DNA of 7,624 nt from Muribaculaceae bacterium (GTDB taxonomy: Bacteria; Pseudomonadota; Alphaproteobacteria; Rs-D84): NCBI GenBank assembly GCA_023665245.1, contig JAMPEH010000004.1, forward strand, positions 56,148 through 63,771. Direction: 5' to 3'. Positions 1 to 5,792 of this stretch are shown here, piece by piece. Both the position numbers and the translations under genes were made by a program. Numbering within the stretch: position 1 is the stretch's first letter; each line of letters opens with the position of its first letter. The notes below the pieces were generated by a model, which worked only from the letters and a program-made list of their open reading frames with translations, had not been told where the DNA came from and made no database searches.

Positions 1-180
1 GGCTTCGCCTCGTGGCGGTGCTACGATTGCAATGCCGTTTCACGGCATTTGTGGGTGTTTTTTAGGGGCACTCTTGCAGAGTGCATTCGGGGTTTGTGGC
101 TTTCCGGGCACAGGTCGCCTTCGGCTCCATGTACCACGGTTATTCATAGGCATTGCCTTTCAGGCACTATAGGCTATGTG
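1..180. repeat. Hairpin-rich tandem repeat, copy 1 (with a leading partial hairpin)
   Basis: The repeat unit begins with TCGTGGCGG at 10 and ends with CTATGTG at 180, about 171 bp. It contains several short perfect inverted repeats, each with a three-base loop. At 31-49 there is an 8-bp stem around TTC, at 68-84 a 7-bp stem around TGC, at 117-125 a 3-bp stem around TTC, and at 154-166 a 5-bp stem around TTC. A further GGC-TTC-GCC hairpin lies at 1-9, so the array probably extends left of the window. No credible gene is present: the open frames here run through the repeat and encode low-quality sequence. I do not recognise a named repeat family. Confidence 0.85.
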
Positions 181-346
181 TCGTGGCGGCGAGTGTATTG
201 CCGTGAAACGGCATTTGTGGGCATTTTTCAGGGGCACTCTTGCAGAGTGCGTTTTGGGAGTGTGGCTGTCCGGGCACAGGTCGCCTGCGGCTCCCTGTAC
301 CACGGTTATTCATAGGCATTGCCTTTCAGGCACTATAGGTTATGTG
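181..346. repeat. Hairpin-rich tandem repeat, copy 2
   Basis: This is a second full unit of about 166 bp, starting again with TCGTGGCGG and closely matching copy 1. Its last stretch (297-346) matches copy 1 (131-180) almost base for base. The hairpins are at 199-213 (6-bp stem, loop GAA), 234-250 (7-bp stem, loop TGC), 283-291 (3-bp stem, loop TGC) and 320-332 (5-bp stem, loop TTC). Compared with copy 1, the first hairpin has its loop reverse-complemented (GAA for TTC), and the third has TGC instead of TTC. The stems are essentially kept. Confidence 0.85.
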
Positions 347-392
347 TCGTGGTGGCGGGTGTATTGTCGTTTCACGGCATTTGGGGTGTTGT
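347..392. repeat. Hairpin-rich tandem repeat, truncated copy 3
   Basis: A third unit starts with TCGTGGTGG at 347. It is recognisable through the first hairpin (365-379, loop TTC, one G-T wobble pair) and the following GGCATTTG, then diverges by about 392. The rest of the unit is missing. Positions 393-430 hold G/T-rich unique sequence in which I see no feature. Confidence 0.75.
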
Positions 393-430
393 CTGATGGT
401 GGGGCGGTTGTTTTGATGCGGTGTAAAAGC

Positions 431-464
431 AAAAAGGGTATGGCGGTGAGCCATACCCTTTTTT
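431..464. terminator. Bidirectional intrinsic terminator of the exbB-exbD-exbD-tonB operon
   Basis: A perfect 14-bp inverted repeat (431-444 and 450-463) encloses the 5-base loop GGTGA. The stem core is GGGTATGGC, flanked by a run of five A on the left and six T on the right. On either strand, therefore, a strong hairpin is followed by a U-tract. It begins 18 bp past the tonB stop codon, so it should end leftward transcription of that operon. It would also stop rightward transcripts leaving the repeat array before they run antisense into tonB. Confidence 0.93.
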
Positions 465-481
465 AGGATCTATAGTGATGA

Positions 482-1345
482 TTAGATTCCTTGGAGTTTG
501 AATGTGATGGGTAGAGTGTACCATACTGCTACTGCCTGTCCATTCATCTTACCGGGGATGAAGTCGGGAAGAGTCTTAACAACTCGCATAGCTTCCTTGT
601 CAAGATCGGGGTCTTTACCACGTGCAATCTTCACTTCTCCTACCTTACCGGTCTTTGTTACAACGAACTGTACGATGACACGTCCTTGGATGTTGTTTTC
701 AGCTGCAACAGGAGGATATTTCAAGTGCTGCTGAATGTATTTTAGAAGTTCAGCGTCGCCACCGGGGAACTGAGGCATCTGCTCTACGGCATTGAACACC
801 TTGTTCTCTTCAACGGGCTTCTTTTCTTCAACAATGATTTCATCCTTGTGTTCACGAACCACGTTACGGTCGTCGGTACCTTTGTCGAAGTCGGTCTGAC
901 CGAATGCGGTAGTGGTCTCTTTAAGTTCATCGCTGGATTTAACCTCGTCATCAGCGCTAACCTTGTCGTCCTCTACGATTGTGATCTCGGTCACCTTAAC
1001 GGTGTTGAGGATTTCTTCGGGCAGAGCCTGGGGCTGTTCTTCTTCGTAACGCTCCTGTTCGGGTTCATCTTCCTCTTCCTTGTCCTGTTCGTCGGTCGAA
1101 TTGTCAAGGTTGACGAGAGCCTGTTCAGTGAGGTCCTCCGGTTTTTCTTCAGGCTTTGGCAGCACAGTGTTTACCAAGAGGGGAAGAATAAATGCTATAG
1201 CAATGATAATCACTACGACGATCATCGCCTTATTGTGACGAGCATCCGAGCCTTTACGCAATTCATAGGCGCCAAATTGCTGGTTTTTACCTTCAAATAC
1301 TATGTCGCGCCATTCTTTTGATGAAAGATCTACATCTTTTGCCAT
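482..1345 (-). CDS. tonB: TonB family energy transducer
   Basis: This 287-residue inner-membrane protein would carry energy from the ExbB/ExbD proton channel across the periplasm to TonB-dependent outer-membrane receptors. The N-terminus (about 1-39) is cytoplasmic and contains FGAYELR, a motif I associate with Bacteroidetes TonB proteins. One transmembrane segment follows at about 40-59. Residues 64-180 form a long linker that is very acidic (15 of residues 81-110 are D or E) and only moderately proline-containing. The C-terminal TonB domain spans about 188-287, with PQFPGGD at 191-197, the YP pair at 210-211, a GRV-VQFVV strand at 221-229 and a closing LPITFKL strand. It is the last gene of the operon, 32 bp after the upstream exbD-like gene and 18 bp before a strong terminator. 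The start is the first ATG before the conserved N-terminus; no clear Shine-Dalgarno is visible. Which receptors it serves cannot be told from here. Confidence 0.93.
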   Translation of the reverse strand: MAKDVDLSSKEWRDIVFEGKNQQFGAYELRKGSDARHNKAMIVVVIIIAIAFILPLLVNTVLPKPEEKPEDLTEQALVNLDNSTDEQDKEEEDEPEQERYEEEQPQALPEEILNTVKVTEITIVEDDKVSADDEVKSSDELKETTTAFGQTDFDKGTDDRNVVREHKDEIIVEEKKPVEENKVFNAVEQMPQFPGGDAELLKYIQQHLKYPPVAAENNIQGRVIVQFVVTKTGKVGEVKIARGKDPDLDKEAMRVVKTLPDFIPGKMNGQAVAVWYTLPITFKLQGI

Positions 1346-1377
1346 TTTCTTTTGTCAATTAATTGTTAAACCATTCA

Positions 1378-2112
1378 TCACTTTTTCGGATTCTTTGCGT
1401 TGTAGTCAGCTATCAAGATTGAGTCAGTCTTGTTGATATTGTCAATCTGGTAGCGCGAAATCTGATTGATCTGCATTTCGTCGAGAGCGCCGATCAAGCT
1501 TTCCCAAGAAGCGTTGGGACCTGCTTTGATAACGACAACGGGACGGTCGGTGATGAGCGAGTCATTACGGATTTCCTTAGCTCTCTTCTGATACTCTTCG
1601 TCAGAAATGGTCTTATTCTTCCAGTCGTTCTTCAAGAGCGCGATTTTACCAAGCACGGTCTTGTTTCTGTCGTGAAGAATTTTGCGGATACCTTGAGTTT
1701 CACCGTTCTGATTTCCGATGAACTTCTCAACCTGCAGTGTGCTGTTGTCGAGAATTCCGTCGTTGTTTTCGTCAGCGACGTCGGGTTTTCCGAAATAGTA
1801 GTAGATGATGTGTGCCGGGCGACCGGTTTCTTCATCATACTTCACATTTCCTTCGTCATCGCGTTCGGTGTCAAGGATTAGGGTTACTGCTTGCGATTCC
1901 TTAGCTTTGTTCTGTTGCTCCTGCTCTACCTTTTCGTTTGACGGAAGAGATATCTGCAGAGTCTGCGATTTGATCATCGTGGTACAGAGCATGAAGAACG
2001 TGATAAGGAGCATATTCATATCCACCATCGGGGTGAAGTCGACGTGGATTGACATCTTCTTTTGGGCGCCTTTTTTCTTTTTGCCGCCGTCGGATTGTTC
2101 TATCTGTGCCAT
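1378..2112 (-). CDS. exbD: ExbD/TolR-family proton channel subunit (second of two), enlarged periplasmic domain
   Basis: This 244-residue protein is a biopolymer transport subunit that pairs with ExbB to use the proton gradient. A lysine-rich cytoplasmic tail (11-19) precedes a single transmembrane segment at about 27-47. The pattern FTPMVDMNMLLITFFML places the conserved proton-carrying aspartate at D31, equivalent to D25 of E. coli ExbD. The periplasmic part ends with the usual ExbD fold (about 190-235, starting PVVVIKAG). Between them lies an unusually long middle region (about 60-185), so the protein is far longer than the ~140 residues typical of ExbD. That region includes a DENNDGILD loop resembling a calcium-binding loop (114-122). 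It starts 5 bp after the stop of the preceding exbD-like gene, so the two are almost certainly co-transcribed and probably form a heteromeric pair; that last point is inference. Confidence 0.9.
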   Translation of the reverse strand: MAQIEQSDGGKKKKGAQKKMSIHVDFTPMVDMNMLLITFFMLCTTMIKSQTLQISLPSNEKVEQEQQNKAKESQAVTLILDTERDDEGNVKYDEETGRPAHIIYYYFGKPDVADENNDGILDNSTLQVEKFIGNQNGETQGIRKILHDRNKTVLGKIALLKNDWKNKTISDEEYQKRAKEIRNDSLITDRPVVVIKAGPNASWESLIGALDEMQINQISRYQIDNINKTDSILIADYNAKNPKK

Positions 2113-2117
2113 AATGA

Positions 2118-2819
2118 TTAATCGTTTTCAGTTTTGAGTGCGGTCATCAAGCTAAATTTATTCATCTTCAAGGTCTGCAGGTTGTCAAGGACATCATGTA
2201 CAGTGTTGTAGGGAGTGTCCTTGTCAGCTTTGATTGCGATACCTTCACCGCTCTTGATTGAAGATTCAAGATTGGGGTTGGATGAATTGTAGATGGCGCG
2301 CATCCAGATTTGGAACTCGTTAGGTTTTGTCAAGTCCTTGTTGTCATCGATTGGAATACCGGTGCTCGGATTATTCATGTCGGCAATGACTTCATCCTGC
2401 TTTATCTGCGGGAGGTCAAGGAATGCGGGAAGATCCGCGATTCTGATACCAAACATATTCATCTTAGAGAACTTGGCTACCTGTTCGTTAGTGAGCTGCA
2501 CTTGTTTACTATGGGTCTTGTTATACTCGGAAACCGCTGTTCTGACGAGCTCGGCTCTAACCTTTTCGCTTGAGAAGGTTGAGTCGGCGTCACCGGCAAC
2601 CGATAGGAAGACCTTCCCCTCAGGTGAAATGAGGACAGTGGTGGTGTTGGTTGTGGGCACTTTTATTTCCGACACAGATGACGGAGTAAGCACCGTAACC
2701 GGCTCCTTCTGCAGGAAGGTCGAGGTCAACATGAAGAAAGTAAGCAAAAGAACAGTCACGTCACTCATCGCAGTCATGTCGATGAGGGTACTCTTTCTTT
2801 TAATTTTTACTTTTCCCAT
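2118..2819 (-). CDS. exbD: ExbD/TolR-family proton channel subunit (first of two)
   Basis: This 233-residue protein has the ExbD layout. A short basic tail (KVKIKRK) leads into one transmembrane segment at about 17-36, where MTAMSDVTVLLLTFFML holds the conserved aspartate at D20. A periplasmic domain follows, ending with the ExbD-type strand GIAIKADKDTPY (193-204) and helix. An extra segment at about 100-180 makes it roughly 90 residues longer than E. coli ExbD. The membrane segment closely resembles that of the downstream paralogue, which points to an old duplication, but the periplasmic parts have diverged strongly. It lies 51 bp after the exbB-like gene and 5 bp before the second exbD. The ATG is chosen because the later in-frame ATG codons fall inside the membrane segment. 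Confidence 0.9.
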   Translation of the reverse strand: MGKVKIKRKSTLIDMTAMSDVTVLLLTFFMLTSTFLQKEPVTVLTPSSVSEIKVPTTNTTTVLISPEGKVFLSVAGDADSTFSSEKVRAELVRTAVSEYNKTHSKQVQLTNEQVAKFSKMNMFGIRIADLPAFLDLPQIKQDEVIADMNNPSTGIPIDDNKDLTKPNEFQIWMRAIYNSSNPNLESSIKSGEGIAIKADKDTPYNTVHDVLDNLQTLKMNKFSLMTALKTEND

Positions 2820-2870
2820 TGTTTTTCTGTTAATAGATTTTTAATCGAATATTATCTGAAAGACAAGGGA

Positions 2871-3704
2871 TTAGTGAGTAGCAGCAAATGTTTGCACGAT
2901 TGAGAAACCGATTTCGTCGATAGCGTAAGTCAAGTTGTCAATCTTGTTGGTGTAGAAGTTGTAAGAAATAACAGCGAATGCACCGGTTGCGATACCGAAG
3001 GCGGTGTTGATAAGTGCCTCAGAGATACCGGTAGAAAGTTCGGTTGAGTCAGGAGCACCAGATGCTGCAAGAGCCTGGAATGACTTGATCATACCCATCA
3101 CAGTACCGAGAAGTCCGACAAGAGTACCGAGAGTAGTAAGAGTAGCAACGATGGGGAGGTTCTGCTGAAGAGCCGGCATCTCAAGAGCTGTAGCTTCTTC
3201 AACTTCCTTCTGGAGAGTTGCGATTTTCTGCTCTTTAGAAAGAGTGGTGTTCTTGTCCATTTCTTCGTAGCGAACGAGAGCTGCTGCAACAACAGCTGCA
3301 ACGCTACCCTTCTGCTTTGCGCAAAGAGCCTGTGCACCAGCGATGTCGTTTTTCTTCAAGCAAGCTTTAACGCCAGCAACGAACTTAGAGATGCTGCCTT
3401 TGCCTTTTGCGCTTGAAAGGGCGATCCAACGCTCAACAGAGAGCACGATTACAGTGAGGAACAATGTTTGAAGGATAGGCACGATGAAACCACCTTTGTA
3501 AACTGTACCCCAAAGGTCTTGCGGGTGACCTGCTTCGTCGAAGTGCATGTCATGTCCGAACCAGAAGATGAACAAGCAAACTGCAACGATGAAACATGCA
3601 ACGATTACAAGAAATGCGTTCTTAATACCGCGTACGTTAGAACCTTCGTTCTTAGGCTGTTTTTGAGCCGGCTTGGCTCCAACATTAGGCTTTTGATTTT
3701 CCAT
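2871..3704 (-). CDS. exbB: ExbB/TolQ/MotA-family proton channel protein
   Basis: This 277-residue polytopic inner-membrane protein forms the channel pentamer around ExbD in the TonB-energising motor. Membrane segments are visible at about 28-50, 72-96, 185-209 and 230-252. A cytoplasmic domain (about 97-183, rich in charged helices) lies between the second and third. The family signature covers PALQQNLPIVATLTTLGTLV (177-196) with LLGTVMGMI just after it, and GISEALINTAFGIATGAFAV (226-245). E. coli ExbB has three membrane segments. Here the first segment, preceded by a Lys/Gln/Pro-rich tail, appears to be an addition, which puts the N-terminus in the cytoplasm. It is the first gene of the operon, followed by two exbD genes and tonB. 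That neighbourhood favours the TonB role over a TolQ or flagellar role. Transcription probably starts near 3907 from the promoter at 3914-3945. Confidence 0.93.
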   Translation of the reverse strand: MENQKPNVGAKPAQKQPKNEGSNVRGIKNAFLVIVACFIVAVCLFIFWFGHDMHFDEAGHPQDLWGTVYKGGFIVPILQTLFLTVIVLSVERWIALSSAKGKGSISKFVAGVKACLKKNDIAGAQALCAKQKGSVAAVVAAALVRYEEMDKNTTLSKEQKIATLQKEVEEATALEMPALQQNLPIVATLTTLGTLVGLLGTVMGMIKSFQALAASGAPDSTELSTGISEALINTAFGIATGAFAVISYNFYTNKIDNLTYAIDEIGFSIVQTFAATH

Positions 3705-3913
3705 AATTGTTTGAATGATAATGAATTAAAGTTATGTTAAAAGTTTTTGTTTAATAGTTTATGCAAGTGTCGTGTTTCGTGAGTTTCCATGGTCCCTGTC
3801 AACAATCAGCACCCGTTTTTTGTTATTAAAATCAGGGTGTCGGCTTGTCTCGGCATTGACTCTTCGATCCTTCTTCAAGCATTCCGAACCGTTATTCTAC
3901 GGCTTTGGATGTG

Positions 3914-3945
3914 CAAATTTATTATTATATTTCTAACAATCCAAA
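3914..3945 (-). promoter_or_regulatory. Bacteroidetes-type promoter for the exbB-exbD-exbD-tonB operon
   Basis: Read on the minus strand, TTTG (3945-3942) is followed by 20 bases and then TAAATTTG (3921-3914). This matches the -33 TTTG and -7 TAnnTTTG consensus known for the primary sigma factor of Bacteroides, with suitable spacing. Transcription would start near 3907, giving an untranslated leader of about 200 bases before exbB. A weaker -7-like TAACTTTA lies nearer to the gene (3734-3727) but has no good partner. Confidence 0.6.
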
Positions 3946-4003
3946 TTTTAGGTAGTGATTTTTTAGGCGTTTCGCGGCTTGAAATTATATATTAATCCTT
4001 AAT

Positions 4004-4035
4004 CGTGTTTTATAACATAAATTTTTGTAATTTTG
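4004..4035 (+). promoter_or_regulatory. Probable Bacteroidetes-type promoter for prfC
   Basis: TAATTTTG at 4028-4035 is a full match to the -7 consensus TAnnTTTG. The -33 position, 20 bases upstream, has only a partial match (CGTG for TTTG at 4004-4007). The start point would be near 4042, about 60 bases ahead of the GTG start codon. Confidence 0.5.
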
Positions 4036-4100
4036 TGGTTGGAAAATGTAAAAAGATGCATTGGATTGCATTAATGCGAAACTCATAATATTATATACAC

Positions 4101-5681
4101 GTGGCAACTCTTACTGATGAAATCAACCGCCGGCGCACTTTCGCCATCATTTCTCACCCTGACGCAGGAAAAACAACCCTCACCGAGAAACTTTTGCTTT
4201 TCGGAGGCGCGATTCATGTGGCAGGTGCTGTAAAGTCAAACAAGATAAAGAAAACCGCCACATCCGACTGGATGGAGATCGAGAAGCAGCGAGGCATCTC
4301 GGTTGCGACTTCGGTTATGGGTTTTAATTACGGAGATTATAAGATTAATATTCTCGACACTCCAGGTCACCAGGATTTTGCCGAGGACACCTACCGCACT
4401 CTTACCGCCGTAGACAGTGTTATTATTGTGGTCGATGTGGCGAAGGGTGTGGAGCAGCAGACTCGCAAGCTGATGGAGGTGTGCCGTATGCGCAACACTC
4501 CTGTGATCATTTTTGTCAACAAGCTCGACCGTGAGGGTCGTGATCCGTTTGAGATTCTTGATGAACTTGAGGCAGAGCTTAAGATTGCCGTGCGTCCGCT
4601 CTCCTGGCCTATTAATATTGGAGCCAAGTTCAAGGGTGTGTATAATATATATGAAAATTCTCTTGACCTGTTCACGCCGAGCAAGACTCAGGTCACCGAG
4701 CGAGTTGAGATTGAATCGGTCGACGATCCCCGCATTGACGAAGCCGTGGGGGAGAAGGATGCCGCGAAGCTCAGGGAGGATCTTGAACTGATCGAGGGTG
4801 TGTATCCCGAATTTGACGAGAAGGAGTATCTTGCCGGTAAGGTGGCTCCGGTATTTTTCGGTTCGGCATTGAACACTTTCGGTGTAAAGGAGCTGCTTGA
4901 CTGCTTTGTGAAGATTGCGCCGGCTCCGCGTCCTGTCATGGCTGAGGAGCGCGAGGTGAGTCCTCAGGAGGAACCGTTCTCGGGATTTGTGTTCAAGATT
5001 CATGCCAATATGGATCCCAACCATCGTTCATGTATCGCGTTTGTGAAGGTATGTTCGGGTAAATTTGAGCGTAATGCCAATTATAAACATGTGCGTTCAG
5101 GCAAGATGATGCGTTTTGCAGCTCCTACCGCGTTCATGGCTCAGAAGAAAAGTATTGTCGACGAGGCTTATCCTGGCGATATAGTGGGTATTCCCGATAC
5201 GGGGAACTTCAAGATAGGCGACACTCTGTCGTCGGGAGAGAATCTTCATTATAAAGGATTGCCCAGCTTCTCGCCCGAGATGTTCAAATATATAGAGAAC
5301 ACCGATCCCATGAAGTCAAAGCAGCTTGAGAAGGGCGTGCAGCAGTTGATGGACGAGGGTGTGGCGCAGTTGTTCACCAACCAGTTCAACGGAAGGAAAA
5401 TTATCGGAACTGTGGGGCAGCTTCAGTTTGAGGTGATTCAATACCGCTTGCTGCATGAATATGGCGCGACTGTGCGTTGGGAGCCTATATCGCTTTATAA
5501 AGCCTGCTGGATAGAAAGCGATGATGCCGATGCTCTGGAAGCGTTCAAGAAACGCAAGCATCAGTTCATGGCGATTGACAGGGATGGACGGGATGTGTTT
5601 CTCGCCGACTCAAACTATGTGCTTCAGATGGCGCAGAACGATTTCCCTAAAATCAGATTCCACTTCACAAGCGAGTTTTGA
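4101..5681 (+). CDS. prfC: Peptide chain release factor 3 (RF3), translational GTPase
   Basis: RF3 is a cytosolic GTPase that removes RF1 or RF2 from the ribosome after peptide release. The 526-residue product is close to the 529 of E. coli RF3. The GTPase motifs are intact: G1 HPDAGKTT at 19-26, switch-region [10 protein letters not shown] at 62-71, G3 DTPGH at 86-90 and G4 NKLD at 140-143. The elongation-factor-like domain 2 and the RF3 C-terminal domain follow. The RF3-style N-terminus ([20 protein letters not shown]) separates it from EF-G. The start must be the GTG at 4101, because an in-frame TAA lies at 4086-4088 with no other start codon between. It is a monocistronic-looking housekeeping gene, divergent from exbB. 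The next gene downstream, after 111 bp, is an unrelated restriction enzyme with its own promoter. Confidence 0.96.
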   Translation: MATLTDEINRRRTFAIISHPDAGKTTLTEKLLLFGGAIHVAGAVKSNKIKKTATSDWMEIEKQRGISVATSVMGFNYGDYKINILDTPGHQDFAEDTYRTLTAVDSVIIVVDVAKGVEQQTRKLMEVCRMRNTPVIIFVNKLDREGRDPFEILDELEAELKIAVRPLSWPINIGAKFKGVYNIYENSLDLFTPSKTQVTERVEIESVDDPRIDEAVGEKDAAKLREDLELIEGVYPEFDEKEYLAGKVAPVFFGSALNTFGVKELLDCFVKIAPAPRPVMAEEREVSPQEEPFSGFVFKIHANMDPNHRSCIAFVKVCSGKFERNANYKHVRSGKMMRFAAPTAFMAQKKSIVDEAYPGDIVGIPDTGNFKIGDTLSSGENLHYKGLPSFSPEMFKYIENTDPMKSKQLEKGVQQLMDEGVAQLFTNQFNGRKIIGTVGQLQFEVIQYRLLHEYGATVRWEPISLYKACWIESDDADALEAFKKRKHQFMAIDRDGRDVFLADSNYVLQMAQNDFPKIRFHFTSEF

Positions 5682-5695
5682 CTAATGTTTCTTGA

Positions 5696-5769
5696 CAATT
5701 GCAGTAGTTGCTCCAATACAGATACTTCTGAAAAAGTACTGAAAAATAGTTAAGTTTGGATCAATTGCA
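5696..5769. repeat. 8-bp direct repeats flanking the restriction-modification promoter
   Basis: The octamer CAATTGCA occurs at 5696-5703 and again at 5762-5769, bracketing the promoter at 5727-5758. The second copy overlaps a small inverted repeat (CAATT at 5762-5766, AATTG at 5771-5775) located at the expected transcription start. This could be an operator pair or chance in AT-rich DNA. No controller-protein gene is present in the window. Confidence 0.25.
5727..5758 (+). promoter_or_regulatory. Bacteroidetes-type promoter for the restriction-modification operon
   Basis: TCTG (5727-5730, one mismatch to TTTG) and TAAGTTTG (5751-5758, a full match to TAnnTTTG) are separated by 20 bases, the same spacing as the exbB promoter. 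Transcription would begin near 5765, about 28 bases before the endonuclease ATG. A Bacteroides-style promoter suggests that the system is expressed in this host rather than being a silent import. Confidence 0.6.
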
Positions 5770-5792
5770 TAATTGTGTTATAATCCAGCAAT

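Larger units (their letters stand above)
3705..4100. other. Divergent intergenic region between exbB and prfC
   Basis: This 396-bp non-coding stretch separates two divergent genes. It holds a strong Bacteroidetes-type promoter match facing exbB (3914-3945) and one facing prfC (4004-4035). The part that would be the exbB leader (about 3705-3907) contains only weak pairing: CACCC at 3810-3814 with GGGTG at 3835-3839, and CCGT/ACGG arms at 3889-3902. I recognise no riboswitch or leader peptide. A 68-codon plus-strand frame at 3789-3995 lacks any recognisable motif and crosses the promoter, so I do not call it a gene. Confidence 0.75.

Noticed and set aside
1..392. Repeat array read as a CRISPR locus
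   Set aside because: The units are ~166-171 bp with near-identical content and no short repeat/unique spacer alternation, and no cas genes are present.
49..466. Two overlapping plus-strand open frames of 88 and 96 codons across the repeat array
   Set aside because: They lie in tandem hairpin repeats, repeat each other's sequence, show no domain, and the second runs into the terminator hairpin. They are open by composition only.
848..1321. 157-codon plus-strand frame
   Set aside because: It is antisense to tonB, whose domains are clear. The frame is the complement of the acidic linker and membrane segment and has no recognisable domain.
2293..2844. 183-codon plus-strand frame
   Set aside because: It is entirely antisense to the first exbD-like gene, with no family signature and no promoter.
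3789..3995. 68-codon plus-strand frame in the divergent intergenic region
   Set aside because: It spans the predicted minus-strand exbB promoter, lacks motifs, and has no promoter or ribosome site of its own.
4236..5024. 262-codon minus-strand frame
   Set aside because: It is antisense to prfC, where strongly biased codons keep the opposite strand open. The translated product is Arg/His/Leu-rich without any domain.
5779..5784. Perfect TATAAT before the endonuclease gene
   Set aside because: There is no -35 partner at suitable distance (TTGACA at 5692-5697 is far too distant). It lies only 8 bp from the start codon, and the Bacteroidetes-type promoter at 5727-5758 fits better.
5682..5792. 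Terminator after prfC
   Set aside because: I looked for a hairpin with a T-tract between prfC and the endonuclease gene and found only weak short inverted repeats, so none is called.
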